The notes: a model not told the origin generated them from the sequence alone. A stretch of 64,000 bases of DNA from an uncultured Clostridia bacterium (GCA_947589575.1 CANQBM010000006.1:46312-110311), one strand, 5' to 3'. Shown: positions 19,107 to 30,243, counted from the first letter of the stretch. Numbers and translations: made by a program.

Positions 19107-20135
19107 TTATTTACTGTGTACCGCATTTTGCTTAGCCGTCTCAATCGCACCGAAAAGTGATTTTTCATTGCCGGCGGGAACATCGCAGGAATAATGCCAA
19201 ACCATCATTCCGCCGACGCCGTTATCAAGCGCCCATCGTGTTTTTTCCTTAATCATATCATAAGTATTAAATGAAAAGGTCAGCCCGAGCTCTTTATCTT
19301 CATAAAGTCCGTCATCGGAAATTTTGTCATAATATTCATTATAATTATACCAGTACGCTTCTTTTGTTGTCGGACGGGCATAAAACGGCACGCCCAAATC
19401 AAGCTTTGCTTTATCATAACCTTTTTTTGTAAAGGCTTCAATATCGTCAACAGCAATATCCATTGTTGCGTGGCGGCCGTCATCGTCCCATAAATCGTAG
19501 CTCATAACCTCAAAAAAATCTGTGGCATCCATTGCATCTTTTGACTGCTTAAGATTCCAGCCTACCATTGACATACCTATTTCATATTCATCACCGAGTA
19601 CGCTATCAAGGCTTAAAATGAATTTATCAAAAGCCCTCCAGTCCTTATTTCTGAGTGGAAATTCATAATCAAATACTACTCCGTCAAAATCGTATTTATC
19701 AAGAACTTCCTTAATCCCCCGCTCAAGTATTCCGCTTTCAAATGCGGAGGTATTTCTGTCGGCAAGGTCGTGCATTTGGTCATTCCAGTCGTCAGACTCG
19801 GTTTGGCAGCCGGGACCTAAAATATTAAGATAGAGATCCTGATTTGTCATAAACTTACGGATTACCTTAATATCCTGTTCAAAAGCGTCCGTAAGTGTCA
19901 CCTTTCCCTGCTCATCATAGTTTGCATTGCCGAACATAATTATGTCTGTCACGCAGTTTATATTTGAAGAGTCAAAGGTCTTTTCGTCAAGCCCGTTTGC
20001 GACAATATATGCCGAAACTCTGAAGTTTTCAGGCTCAACAGGCGTTGACTCTCCCCTTTTAGAACAGCCGAACAAACAGACAAATATAAGCATAAAGCAT
20101 AAAACAGGCGATAAAATCTTAATTATCTTTTTCAT
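19107..20135 (-). CDS. Glycoside hydrolase family 18-like lipoprotein
   Basis: Lipobox 'LFGCSKR'; GH18 catalytic region 'YDFDGVVFDYEFP'; 'GVPFYARPT'; 'GVGGMMVWHYSCD'. Confidence 0.82.
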   Translation of the reverse strand: MKKIIKILSPVLCFMLIFVCLFGCSKRGESTPVEPENFRVSAYIVANGLDEKTFDSSNINCVTDIIMFGNANYDEQGKVTLTDAFEQDIKVIRKFMTNQDLYLNILGPGCQTESDDWNDQMHDLADRNTSAFESGILERGIKEVLDKYDFDGVVFDYEFPLRNKDWRAFDKFILSLDSVLGDEYEIGMSMVGWNLKQSKDAMDATDFFEVMSYDLWDDDGRHATMDIAVDDIEAFTKKGYDKAKLDLGVPFYARPTTKEAYWYNYNEYYDKISDDGLYEDKELGLTFSFNTYDMIKEKTRWALDNGVGGMMVWHYSCDVPAGNEKSLFGAIETAKQNAVHSK

Positions 20136-20315
20136 TTGAATACTCCTTAACTGCACTGAATTATTTTTAAATAATTAATCCAATTTATTAAATAAAAAAT
20201 CCATATACAACCATTTTAACACTTAAAGTCTATAATTACAAATAAAGTTAAAAGCGCTTGATTTTTTCGCTTTAACGTGGTAAAATATAATTACTAAATG
20301 AGAGGAGTAATAATT

Positions 20316-20588
20316 ATGGAAGAAAACAATTATAACTATCAACCGCAGCCACAGTATGACGAAACAAACGCAGTTATGTCTGTAGGCCAATATATCGTTA
20401 TGTTCATTTTATGTGCCATTCCGGTTGTAAACATAATCTGCTGGATTGTTTGGCTCTGCTCAAGCAAAACTAACAAAAACAAGAAAAATTATATTATTGC
20501 GAATATCGTTTTATGGATAATTGCGATTATAATTTCCGTTATTTTTTATTCAGTTGCAGGCACAGCCTTTTTGTCAATGCTGCAGTAG
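20316..20588 (+). CDS. Small membrane protein, unknown function
   Basis: GAGGAG RBS; two predicted TM helices, Gln/Tyr-rich N-terminus. Confidence 0.6.
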   Translation: MEENNYNYQPQPQYDETNAVMSVGQYIVMFILCAIPVVNIICWIVWLCSSKTNKNKKNYIIANIVLWIIAIIISVIFYSVAGTAFLSMLQ

Positions 20589-20607
20589 ATAAAAATATAG
20601 TATTTAA

Positions 20608-20640
20608 AGCACTTAGGTAATCCTAAGTGCTTTTTGTTTT
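20608..20640. terminator. Intrinsic terminator
   Basis: AAAGCACTTAGGtaatCCTAAGTGCTTTTTG. Confidence 0.88.
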
Positions 20641-20645
20641 GGCTT

Positions 20646-21926
20646 TTATTCTGTAAGCAAATCAATACTTTTTACAATAAGGTCAAAGAATTTTTCAACT
20701 GTTTTCCTGTCCTCGTCATTACCTCTTACACACATTGAAATTGTAAGTTCTTTTCTTACAGACGTTACGGACAAAAGCGCATAAGGCTTATATTTAACGG
20801 CACCGCTCATAAATCCATCTGTGGGTTCATTTCCTTCAAGCGCAAGCTTATCAACCTCAAGTATACCAATATTACTCATAGCGAGAAGCGGGTTAGCGTA
20901 GCCGATTTTTATAACCTCCTCCGACGCAGCGAGCGGTAAAATCTTATAACCGAAGGACAGAAGCGGCAGACCGTGCAAGCCGATAAACCTGTCTTTCTTA
21001 AACTGATTTGAGGACTCGACAACATACTTAAGAGTATCAAAAATGCTTTCTCCGCGTTCGGGAACTCTGCACTGCATCCACGCAGTATGGTTTGTTATGC
21101 CCTGATCGCTGTTATCCTTAATATGCCTTCTTAAATCAACGGCGCAAGAGATAGAAACGCTTTCGCTGTTATCAAATCCGGCAAGCTCATAAAGCGCATA
21201 AAAATACGCGGTAAGGAGCATATCGTTAATAGTTGCTCCGTGTTTTTTGCCTGACGCGCGGATTTCGTCAAACTTTGAGGCGGGTATTTTCCTTTTTGCG
21301 ATAAAAGATTTATCTTTAATACTGTCCGGTGTAAACGGAAAGCCGTGATTATCCTTTGAATTTATGTTTTTATAAAGGTTTTTAGCCATCCGCTTTTCGC
21401 CCGACGAAAAGTCCTCATACACCGACTCATACGAACGTGTACCCGTGCGCAGTTCAACGGGACTTATATCCTTTTCGATATAATCATTGTAATTTTTACA
21501 GAGAGCCTTCATAAAATATTTTAGGTCTCCCCCGTCCATACACATATGATTTTCAACTACGCAGAGCGTTGATTTTCCGCTGTGTCTGAACACGGCAACC
21601 TTCATCTGAATATCAGCCTCTGGAGGAATATACTGCACAAGAAAATCATTGACCTCCTGCTCCAAAGCCTCCTCGCTGACATCTTTAACAGTTAAAACAT
21701 CGTCAATATTGTAATCCCTAACTGTCCAATACGGGTGAATCCTGTTATCAGTAAATGAGGAATGAAGAACAGGCGCCTTTTCAAAAAAGCAGACAAGTAC
21801 GGTTTTGAGCGCCTCAATGTCAATTTCGTAATCATAATGAAGCTCTACATGTACCATTCGGTCATTGAAATCACGGAAAAGGTAATGCATTTTATCCCAA
21901 AGCTCAGCATTTAACTTTCTTTCCAT
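20646..21926 (-). CDS. Condensation-domain/acyltransferase superfamily protein
   Basis: Condensation-like architecture with 'ENHMCMDGGDLKYF' (variant HHxxxDG) and 'GATINDMLLTAYFYAL'. Confidence 0.6.
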   Translation of the reverse strand: MERKLNAELWDKMHYLFRDFNDRMVHVELHYDYEIDIEALKTVLVCFFEKAPVLHSSFTDNRIHPYWTVRDYNIDDVLTVKDVSEEALEQEVNDFLVQYIPPEADIQMKVAVFRHSGKSTLCVVENHMCMDGGDLKYFMKALCKNYNDYIEKDISPVELRTGTRSYESVYEDFSSGEKRMAKNLYKNINSKDNHGFPFTPDSIKDKSFIAKRKIPASKFDEIRASGKKHGATINDMLLTAYFYALYELAGFDNSESVSISCAVDLRRHIKDNSDQGITNHTAWMQCRVPERGESIFDTLKYVVESSNQFKKDRFIGLHGLPLLSFGYKILPLAASEEVIKIGYANPLLAMSNIGILEVDKLALEGNEPTDGFMSGAVKYKPYALLSVTSVRKELTISMCVRGNDEDRKTVEKFFDLIVKSIDLLTE

Positions 21927-22717
21927 GAGTCAATCACCTCCTGCTTGATTTTTTTATTTTTCTCAATAGACATATATATAATAACAACATCTAAAATTAA
22001 AGAGAATATAATCAAAAGCCAGCCTCTGCTCCACAAAAGAACACCGAGCGCCGAAAGAATAATATAAAGCATTACCGCAACTACGGGAATATAAATAAGA
22101 TAGTTAATAAGGGCGAGCTTTTGCTTTGTTACGTATGCGTATATTCCGTCTGAAACAAACATAAGAGCTATGCCCGCGATTACAATCACCCAGCTTTTTG
22201 AAAAGCTTGTGAAAACAACCGCAAAAAGAAATACCGCAACTGTCACTACCATAACGTCAATCGCTAAAAGTATCCTTGCAAAAACGTGAAATCCCTTTCT
22301 CATAGATGAAATTTTCTTAACTCCGAGAGATAAAATATATGCAGCCCAAAGCAGAATTCCGTCGGCAACAATCAGCCATGTCTGTCCCCAAAGATGTGTG
22401 ATAAAGCTGAATACAAGAAAAATAATAACAATTCCCAAAATATAAACTACCGAACCTGCTGTATTAAGCAAGGCTTTTTCCTTGGTTTTTGCGGCGGCAG
22501 TTTCTTTCTCATAAAATTCCTTATAATCTTTTTCAAGGTCAGGATGCTCGCTTATTATCAAATCACTGATTACCTTTTGATTCGATATTCCTCTTTTTGA
22601 TACTTCGGAATATCTCTCATTCATTTCGTCAAGCACTTTTCTCTTGAATTTAAAAAGCGTATCGTCTTTGCCTGAAGACGGCAGAGCGCTCTCAATATAT
22701 TCTATAAACTGTTCCAT
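21911..22717 (-). CDS. Multi-pass membrane protein with HAAS/permease-prefix-like N-terminal domain
   Basis: MEQFIEYIESALPSSGKDDTLFKFKRKVLDEMNERYSEV... followed by ~6 TM segments. Confidence 0.6.
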   Translation of the reverse strand: MEQFIEYIESALPSSGKDDTLFKFKRKVLDEMNERYSEVSKRGISNQKVISDLIISEHPDLEKDYKEFYEKETAAAKTKEKALLNTAGSVVYILGIVIIFLVFSFITHLWGQTWLIVADGILLWAAYILSLGVKKISSMRKGFHVFARILLAIDVMVVTVAVFLFAVVFTSFSKSWVIVIAGIALMFVSDGIYAYVTKQKLALINYLIYIPVVAVMLYIILSALGVLLWSRGWLLIIFSLILDVVIIYMSIEKNKKIKQEVIDSWKES

Positions 22718-22889
22718 TGTTCCTCCGTTGACATAATTTATGTATATATTTTAACATAAATTCGGGAGTAACTCAATAAAATCTATATAAATTTTACACC
22801 TTTGCAACAGGGATCCGGATTTCGTAATAGTTGTAAGCGGCAATACTATATGCTATAATTTATTTGTAACAAAGAAAAGGGATTATACA

Positions 22890-23501
22890 ATGAAAAAAGA
22901 GCTTGATTTTTTTAAGGTTGACAATGACTACGGCTTTAATCAGGACCGCTTTTTAAATCTGATGATGAAAATGGGCGGATGTGCCGCTGTTACTGCGTGC
23001 GACAGCTTTATTTATTTTAAAAAATACAAGGGTCTTGAAAAGCCTTATCCGTATGATACTAAGGCAATCACCAAAAAGGATTATGTAGAATTTTCAAATA
23101 TTATTAAGCCGTATCTTCATCCGCGTATGAGCGGAATTGACACGCTTGAAATTTATATAGACGGGATTAATGATTACCTTAAAGATATTAATGAAACAAG
23201 GCTTTCACTCAGCGGATTTTCGGCTGACGAAATCATTGATAAAGCAAAGAATTTTATTATAAGCCAAATAGATAACGGCTATCCCGTTCCCTGCCTTATT
23301 TTAAAGCACAAAAGCCCGTTAATGAAAGATTTTACCTGGCACTGGTTTTTAATTACGGGGTACAATACTTTTGAAAATATGACTATGGTAAAGGTTGTAA
23401 CATACGGTATTTATCAGTGGTTTGATTTGGGGACAATCTGGAACACAGGCTATGAACGAAAAGGCGGACTGATTAAATTTGATATAAAAAGTAAAACATA
23501 G
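22890..23501 (+). CDS. C39/papain-like cysteine peptidase fold protein (putative)
   Basis: 'GGCAAVTACDSFIYF' Cys motif and 'FTWHWFLITGYN' His motif; small single-domain protein. Confidence 0.5.
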   Translation: MKKELDFFKVDNDYGFNQDRFLNLMMKMGGCAAVTACDSFIYFKKYKGLEKPYPYDTKAITKKDYVEFSNIIKPYLHPRMSGIDTLEIYIDGINDYLKDINETRLSLSGFSADEIIDKAKNFIISQIDNGYPVPCLILKHKSPLMKDFTWHWFLITGYNTFENMTMVKVVTYGIYQWFDLGTIWNTGYERKGGLIKFDIKSKT

Positions 23502-23534
23502 AGCAATTTGAACTGCTCTATGTTTTTTGTATTC

Positions 23535-24494
23535 TCATTTCTCAAACGGGTAAATTAGATTCATCTGCTTTCGGCATTCGTCCATAATCTGCATACAAGC
23601 TCTTGTCGCCTCAAACGGAATATATGAGGACTCGGTTTTGCCCCGCCTTATCTCCTCTGCGGCTCTTGTAAACTCGGTCAAATAATCCGTTTTACCTTTA
23701 AACACCTGCTTACCTTTTTCATTTTTCATAACCGCCTTTGACGCCATATGGAAAAAGACAGGCAGGCTTATCTCTCCCTTACTGCCTTTAATTATACAGT
23801 TTTCCTTAAGACTGCAAAGGGACATATTGAGCGTGCATTTAAAATTATTGTATTCAAGTATAACGGTTTCGCTTATATCAATCCCGTCCTTCAGCTTACC
23901 GCTGCAAGTGATTTTATCGGGATAGCCAAACAGATTGTAGCAGTAAGTAATAGGATAAATTCCGACGTCAAGAAGTGCTCCTCCCGCCGTTTCGGGAGTT
24001 AATACCCTTGATGTTTTGGGCATCATAATTCCGGGAAACATATAGTTTATAACAACATCTTTTATATCGCCGATTTCACCGCTTTTAACCCACTCCTTAA
24101 CCTTTAGGGCAACATCGCTGAACCATGTCCACATTGCCTCGCAGAAATAGACATTCTTTTCCCTTGCCGTATTAATCAGAACGTCAACATCACTGACGCT
24201 GACACCTACGGGCTTTTCGCAAAGCACAGGCTTGCCAAATTCCATTGCGCGCACAGCGTATTCAACGTGTGAGGTGTGCGGCGTCGCGATATATACACCG
24301 TCTACGTCGTCACGGTTTACCGCTTTTTCAAAATCATCAAAAGCTGATGCGCCGTACTTGCCTGCAAACTCCTCAGCTTTCTTAGTGTTTCTGCCGAATA
24401 CGGTAGTAATCACGTGATTACCCTTTGTAATATCCCTTGCCGTACTGCCTGCAATATTACCGTTTCCGATATACGCCCATCTGAATTTTTCCAT
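23535..24494 (-). CDS. Gfo/Idh/MocA family oxidoreductase
   Basis: Rossmann 'WAYIGNGNIAGS', 'GVYIATPHTSHVEYAVRAMEFGKPVLCEKPVGVS'. Confidence 0.93.
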   Translation of the reverse strand: MEKFRWAYIGNGNIAGSTARDITKGNHVITTVFGRNTKKAEEFAGKYGASAFDDFEKAVNRDDVDGVYIATPHTSHVEYAVRAMEFGKPVLCEKPVGVSVSDVDVLINTAREKNVYFCEAMWTWFSDVALKVKEWVKSGEIGDIKDVVINYMFPGIMMPKTSRVLTPETAGGALLDVGIYPITYCYNLFGYPDKITCSGKLKDGIDISETVILEYNNFKCTLNMSLCSLKENCIIKGSKGEISLPVFFHMASKAVMKNEKGKQVFKGKTDYLTEFTRAAEEIRRGKTESSYIPFEATRACMQIMDECRKQMNLIYPFEK

Positions 24495-24597
24495 ATTAAA
24501 ACTCCTAAATATTTCTTTTCATAATTATATAAAATTAAAAATATCCTGTCAATTGCGTAAAAAAAGCCCTGAAAATATTTTCGGGGCTGTTACGGTT

Positions 24598-25362
24598 TTA
24601 TAGATAATTATATAGATATTTTTCTATAACAGGAAGCCACCAGTCACGGTAGCCTGCACGTGTAGGATGAATTTTATTTGCCATATAAAGCTTATAATCA
24701 GATTTTGAAACGGAGTTCATTTCATCGTTGTTCCACAAATCAATTACACCGATATTCCATTTTTGCTGAATTTGCAAAAGCAGGTTTACCATTTTTTCAT
24801 AATGCGTGCTGTCATATTTCGTACCCGTGTAAAAAATCACAGGACAGTCCCATGTCTGTCTTGCATAAGCGATAATATATTCAATGGCTCCCGCAACAGT
24901 CTGAGTGTCAAAGTTCTCAATATCAAAGCCGTCCGATATTTCACCGAGCGGTTTCTTTTTGGTTGCGTCATTCGTTGATAGCTGGCATATAAAAGCGTCA
25001 ACATTTATGCTTCTGTCAATTTCTTTCATTCTTGAAACATAGGAGCTGTCGCTCGTGTCAACCAGCGTTGTACCTGAAACGGCTTCCTTTACACAGTTAA
25101 TGCCGTCTCGTTTTTCCATAAAATCTGCGAAAGACTCGCCCTTGCTTGCAGAGCCGTATGTAACAGAGCTTCCCAAGAAAATAATCGTTTTATCCTTTAG
25201 CGGACTGCTTTCAAGCGCCTGTGTATTTTCAACACTGTATTTTTCTGCATTGCCCTTACTGAACTTCCCCTGTGAATCGGCAACGGGTATGCCGATTCCT
25301 ATTCCTAAAACAGCTAATATACAAACAATGATTATTCCCTTTTTACTTTTACTTAGTTTCAT
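24598..25362 (-). CDS. SGNH/GDSL hydrolase family protein
   Basis: N-terminal TM; 'IIFLGSSVTYGSAS', 'CQLSTNDAT', 'HPTRAGYRDWWLP' catalytic blocks. Confidence 0.87.
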   Translation of the reverse strand: MKLSKSKKGIIIVCILAVLGIGIGIPVADSQGKFSKGNAEKYSVENTQALESSPLKDKTIIFLGSSVTYGSASKGESFADFMEKRDGINCVKEAVSGTTLVDTSDSSYVSRMKEIDRSINVDAFICQLSTNDATKKKPLGEISDGFDIENFDTQTVAGAIEYIIAYARQTWDCPVIFYTGTKYDSTHYEKMVNLLLQIQQKWNIGVIDLWNNDEMNSVSKSDYKLYMANKIHPTRAGYRDWWLPVIEKYLYNYL

Positions 25363-25405
25363 AATATCGCCCTTAAAATAATCTTTAATTTCTTTCTGCG
25401 AACAA

Positions 25406-26224
25406 TCAAACAATTTTTAAAAGCTCGGTCAAAGCATAGGATATTCCATCGTCATCATTGCTTTTAGTAACAAATTGAGCAATTTTCTTTATCTGTTCAT
25501 CTGCATTACCCATAGCAACTGTATTTTCATAAGCCGTCAGCATTTCAACATCATTCGTATCGTCGCCGAATACAGCAAGCTCTGATTTTTGTATTCCAAG
25601 CTTTTTTCTTATAGCTTCAATGCCTTTATATTTACTTGCATATTTGCTTGTAATCTGAATAACCTTACCCTTATCAGTCAGATAAAACTTAGAATATTCG
25701 CCGCAATATTTATGAAGTTCTTTTACAATTTTATCAGGCAATTTTGTAACCGTATCAATAATATTTTCATAGTAAATAAGAATTTTTATTGTTTGGGATA
25801 GGCAGTCGTTTGTAATATATACTGCATCCTCTTTAGCTATCCCCCACGGCTTATAAGCAAAATCATCAAGCGGATTGTTAAACGCGTAGCGCTCGTCTTT
25901 CATCTGCAACGCAATATTCAAATTTTTGTACTTGTTTGTTTCATTAATGCAGTAAGAAACAATTTCTTCCGGCAAAAACTTATATGTAACCTGATTGTTG
26001 ATTTTTATACATCCCCCGTTACAGAAAACCCCTCCGTCAAATAATTTAAAATCAGCTTTGCTCCGGCTCAGCATTTTATTTAAAATCGGAGGTCTTGCCG
26101 TCGCAACAAAAAGATTAATACCCTTATTTTTGCATTCCATTAGCGCATATTTTGTTTTATCAGAAATTATCTTCTGACTGTTTAACAATGTACCGTCTAA
26201 ATCAAAGAATACTGCCTTAATCAT
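25406..26224 (-). CDS. HAD superfamily hydrolase, Cof subfamily
   Basis: AVFFDLDGTLLNSQKIIS, 'LAVFGDDTNDVEMLTAYENTVAMGNA'. Confidence 0.93.
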   Translation of the reverse strand: MIKAVFFDLDGTLLNSQKIISDKTKYALMECKNKGINLFVATARPPILNKMLSRSKADFKLFDGGVFCNGGCIKINNQVTYKFLPEEIVSYCINETNKYKNLNIALQMKDERYAFNNPLDDFAYKPWGIAKEDAVYITNDCLSQTIKILIYYENIIDTVTKLPDKIVKELHKYCGEYSKFYLTDKGKVIQITSKYASKYKGIEAIRKKLGIQKSELAVFGDDTNDVEMLTAYENTVAMGNADEQIKKIAQFVTKSNDDDGISYALTELLKIV

Positions 26225-26246
26225 ATGTTACCTCATAAAAATACTT

Positions 26247-26672
26247 TTAAATAATTCCCCTTCTGAGCGCTTCTTCAATGAGTTTCGGCTGAATTAACGG
26301 ATATGTCCAGTTATCCGGAAGCGTGTCAGAAATAATAATTTTTTCAATTTCGCTATGCAGCTCTTTCTCAAAGCTTTTTATGTCAGCATAATAAAGCATA
26401 CCAAAGGTTTCTTCGCCGTTAAAATTATCTTCATCGGTAACTGAATAAGCGCAAATAGGTTTAATACGGAAATCCAACGCCCCTGTTTCCTCATATAATT
26501 CTCTTTTCGCTGTTTCAAATATATTTTCATTCGGTTCTCTGTGACCGCCCGGCGCCTCATATGTTTCTCTCTGCCTATGCTTGCAAAGCACCCATTTTCC
26601 ATTATGCTTTGAAATTATTACAGCGAATTTTAACAGCTTATCATCAGCATTATCGTAAAATTTCACTTCCAT
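26247..26672 (-). CDS. NUDIX hydrolase
   Basis: 'APGGHREPNENIFETAKRELYEETGA' (Nudix box). Confidence 0.92.
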   Translation of the reverse strand: MEVKFYDNADDKLLKFAVIISKHNGKWVLCKHRQRETYEAPGGHREPNENIFETAKRELYEETGALDFRIKPICAYSVTDEDNFNGEETFGMLYYADIKSFEKELHSEIEKIIISDTLPDNWTYPLIQPKLIEEALRRGII

Positions 26673-26693
26673 ATAAACATTCTCCTTAATTAT

Positions 26694-27863
26694 CTATAAG
26701 CAATTAATCATATCAAGAAGATTCAGATAGTATTCTCTGACATCATTTTTCTTAAACATACCTCCCTGAAGTGACATATGATCACCATCATATGTGGGCA
26801 TTATGTTCCATATACCTGTTTTAACATTATTTTTATCATATTCCTTTTGCTCTGCACCTATCGGGGCAATTGCCGAAATTGTATTTACTAGTCCGTCGTT
26901 TTGCCGCCAGCCTTCGTCAATAACAAAGCCCTTTTCAGTAACCCCTGTGTATTTACCCATCAGCTTTGCGCTTTTGACATACAGGATTTCCGTTTTGCTT
27001 TCATCAGGATAATATGTTCCGTCATCGGCGGGCAAAGTCGAGGTGCATGGGACAGAAAAATAATATATATTTTCAAGCGTTTCAATATTTTCATTCATTT
27101 CAAGAGCATTATCAATATACATATCATAGGAGGCATTGTCCTCTTTAATTCTGCCGTCGTCGTTATCCTTGCCGGCAAGAGAAACAAGACCTGAAAGGAA
27201 AGTCTGTACTCTTTCCTTAAAGCTCTCGGGCTTATCTGCGTCAGAGTCAATATTATATGCGCTTGTACCGTTATGCGGCGCGGCGAGTGTGGTCAGGCTG
27301 TATATCCAGTCTGCCTTTCCTCCCTTGAATAAGTCAGAAAGCTCTTCTTCATCAGTTACTTTTTTCTCAGCCTCGCTTCCGTTTGCCATAAGCTGTGAAA
27401 GCATCCTTACCGTTGCACCGCCGAAGGAATGACCGAGCAGATTAATTTTATTTTACGAATCCCATTTGTCAATCAATGGATTTTCTCTGTAATCTGTTCC
27501 GTATCTTTCATGCTTACAGCGTTCACTGTGCTCCCTGCCGTAATCAACAATTCTTCCTGTTAACTGAGCATACAGCTCACAGGCTCTGTCCCACGCGCTT
27601 CCCTGAGGTGAAACGGACGCGGCATAGCAGTCATAACCCTGCTCGTTAAGGTATTTCATTAGGTCGCCGCCAAACATTCCCCAGTACGGCATAATTTTAT
27701 ACTGACTGTCATAGCTGCCCCAGCCTGACAATCCGTGAACAAATACAAATTTATAATTAGTGTTCCAGTTGCCGGTTTCAATCTTCGCGGCGGGCTGACT
27801 CGAGCAGGCAGATAGCAATACAGCTACACAAATAATAACGGATATCAGCTTTACTTTTTTCAT
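26694..27863 (-). pseudogene. Secreted lipase/esterase (GHSFGG) interrupted by an in-frame TAA
   Basis: ORFs 27453..27872 and 26694..27404 are in the same frame, separated by one TAA (plus-strand 27453-27455). Read-through gives ...NPLIDKWDS*NKINLLGHSFGGATVRMLS, a continuous lipase. Confidence 0.8.
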
Positions 27864-27872
27864 AATAACCAC

Positions 27873-29207
27873 CTATGTTAAATTATTATAATTCTTTTCA
27901 AATTTTTCTTTCCACGTTGTTTCGATTTCTTTTCTCCATTTCAAAGCGGCTTCGGTCATTTCACTGCAAAGATGAGGCAGCCTTTCCGCAAGGTTTTCCT
28001 TTTCACCCGGGTCCTTTTCCAAATCCGATAAAAAGACGTCCTCTCTTTTTTCCCCGCCTTCAACAAGCTGCCCGTTAAGCACAAGCTTATATTTTCCTTT
28101 TCGTACTGCGGTCTGATTTTCCATTTCCCAAAACAGATACTCATGGGTCGAGCCGCCCTCCCCTTTTATCATTGGGAGCAGACTGGTTCCGTCAAGCTCG
28201 TAATCCTCACAGTTTCCGCCGCAAAGCTCCAGAACAGTCGGGAAAATATCAGTCGCAATATGCGGTGTGTCAACAACTCTTTGACCAATTTTACCGTGCC
28301 AGCTTAATATCGCGGGTATTCTTATTCCGCCCTCAAAAAGGCTGAACTTATGGCCTGTGAATTTTCCTGTTGTTCCGCCGTAATAGTAATCCTCTGTGCC
28401 GTCAAGCCAGTTTCTCGACTCGCGTGAGGGTCCGTTATCACTCTGAAAATAAATAATCGTATTGTCAAGAAGCCCCTGCCTCTCAAGCTCTGCTCTGATT
28501 TCTCCTACTCCGTCGTCCACCGCACTGATCATTGCCGCCATAATCCGCCTGTCCTTAGGAAGATGAGAAAATCTTTTTAAATATTTCTCAGGCGCGTGCA
28601 TCGGATAATGAGGCGCATTATATGAAACGTATAACATAAACGGCTCACTCTTATGATTTTGAATAAACTCTATACTTTTTCCGGTTATGCGCTCGGTCAT
28701 ATACTCTCCGTTTGCGTAAACCTCTTTTTCATTTTCCCAAAGGTCGTGCACAGGGTCTGTATTGCCGTCAGCCATTCCCCAGTAGAAAATATGCGAGTAG
28801 TAATCAACGCATCCCGCAAGAAATCCCGAAAATTCATCAAAACCGTTGCTGTTGGGTCTGCATTCATCCTTAAGCCCTAAATGCCATTTACCTGTTATTC
28901 CCGTAACATACCCTAATTTTTTAAGCGCTGCCGCGATAGTAGGCACCTTTGGAGTTAAACCCGACGCTCTGCGGTGACCGGCAAGTATGGATCTCACCCC
29001 TGCGTTTGCGGGATACCTTCCCGTAAGCAGCGCCGCCCTTGACGGAGAACACACGGGCGATGCCGAGTACATTGATGTGAAACGTATGCCGTCTCCCGCC
29101 AGCGCGTCAATATTAGGGGTTTTAAAATCAGTTGCTCCCATACAGCTTAAATCGCCGTAGCCCTGATCGTCTGTCATAATAATTATTACATTCGGTTTAT
29201 TGCTCAT
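27873..29207 (-). CDS. Sulfatase (Cys-type formylglycine)
   Basis: 'NVIIIMTDDQGYGDLSCMGA', 'SPVCSPSRAALLTGRYP' (CxPSR), 'GKWHLG'. Confidence 0.93.
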   Translation of the reverse strand: MSNKPNVIIIMTDDQGYGDLSCMGATDFKTPNIDALAGDGIRFTSMYSASPVCSPSRAALLTGRYPANAGVRSILAGHRRASGLTPKVPTIAAALKKLGYVTGITGKWHLGLKDECRPNSNGFDEFSGFLAGCVDYYSHIFYWGMADGNTDPVHDLWENEKEVYANGEYMTERITGKSIEFIQNHKSEPFMLYVSYNAPHYPMHAPEKYLKRFSHLPKDRRIMAAMISAVDDGVGEIRAELERQGLLDNTIIYFQSDNGPSRESRNWLDGTEDYYYGGTTGKFTGHKFSLFEGGIRIPAILSWHGKIGQRVVDTPHIATDIFPTVLELCGGNCEDYELDGTSLLPMIKGEGGSTHEYLFWEMENQTAVRKGKYKLVLNGQLVEGGEKREDVFLSDLEKDPGEKENLAERLPHLCSEMTEAALKWRKEIETTWKEKFEKNYNNLT

Positions 29208-29219
29208 AGTCTGTCACAC

Positions 29220-30221
29220 CTAAAAATATAAAATTACTCCGCCGTCATTTATTTCGGCGATGATTCCGCCTTCCTGCCCCGTAATAAGTACAGGCGAATG
29301 TGTTATACGTGTTATTCTTCTTAAAGTTCTTTTGTCCGTTTTTTCGGGATTATTTGTAACAACGCATACTTTTGGATTAAGCGTCTTAAGCCAATTTGAT
29401 GTTGTTGATTTTGCATAGCTGTGATGTCCGATTTTAAGCAAATCAACCTTTTTAATCTGAGGCGCGAGTCTGTCCTCATCACCGCTGATATTATCAATAT
29501 CCCCTGAAAGAAACACTCTTGTACCGCCCTTTTCAATCAGCACGCCGAGTGAATTATCATTTTCACCGATATTCTTTTCATCCTCAAATGTTTCCGTGTT
29601 AAAAATACTTATTTTAAAATTACCGAGTATAAACGGTGTATTATCCATATCCGATATAACGGGTATGTTTTTCTTTTCAAGGGCGGAGAGCATTTGGTTA
29701 TAGACCTCTTTATTGTCCCATTTTTCCACCTCGTGAACGGAAATTTTACTTTCATCGTATTTTTTCAGATACGCCCTGTCAACTGATACCGCATCATCTG
29801 AAATAATCGTGTCAAATCCTCCTAAATGGTCGGAATGGGCGTGCGTACCGAGGACAAAATCAAGATGTACCCTGCCCTTTTCATCCGCCGCATAAGTCTT
29901 TATATAGCTTAAAATCTGCTCCTCAAAGCCGTCATATTCAAGCTCCTCAAAGCCGCGCGGATTATCAGAGTCCTCTCCCGCATCTATCAAAGCAAAATGA
30001 TTATCACTCTGAAGCAGGATTGCGTCAGAGCTGTCCGTATTAAGAAAATGGATATAGTCACCGTTTTTATCAAATTCAGACATATCGCTGAATTTTACAG
30101 ATGTCCTGTTTTTTTCAAGTTCATTATCAAGCTTTTGGTTATATAAGAATATACTTAACAGCACAATTAAAACTAACGCAACTATTATGACAAAAACGAG
30201 TAAAATGATTTTCAGCATCAA
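29220..30221 (-). CDS. ComEC/Rec2-related MBL-fold metallohydrolase
   Basis: 'GTHAHSDHLGG' MBL motif, 'VFLSGDID', 'LLKIGHHS'; N-terminal TM. Confidence 0.85.
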   Translation of the reverse strand: MMLKIILLVFVIIVALVLIVLLSIFLYNQKLDNELEKNRTSVKFSDMSEFDKNGDYIHFLNTDSSDAILLQSDNHFALIDAGEDSDNPRGFEELEYDGFEEQILSYIKTYAADEKGRVHLDFVLGTHAHSDHLGGFDTIISDDAVSVDRAYLKKYDESKISVHEVEKWDNKEVYNQMLSALEKKNIPVISDMDNTPFILGNFKISIFNTETFEDEKNIGENDNSLGVLIEKGGTRVFLSGDIDNISGDEDRLAPQIKKVDLLKIGHHSYAKSTTSNWLKTLNPKVCVVTNNPEKTDKRTLRRITRITHSPVLITGQEGGIIAEINDGGVILYF

Positions 30222-30243
30222 TTCCGTATCATTCCAATTTTAA

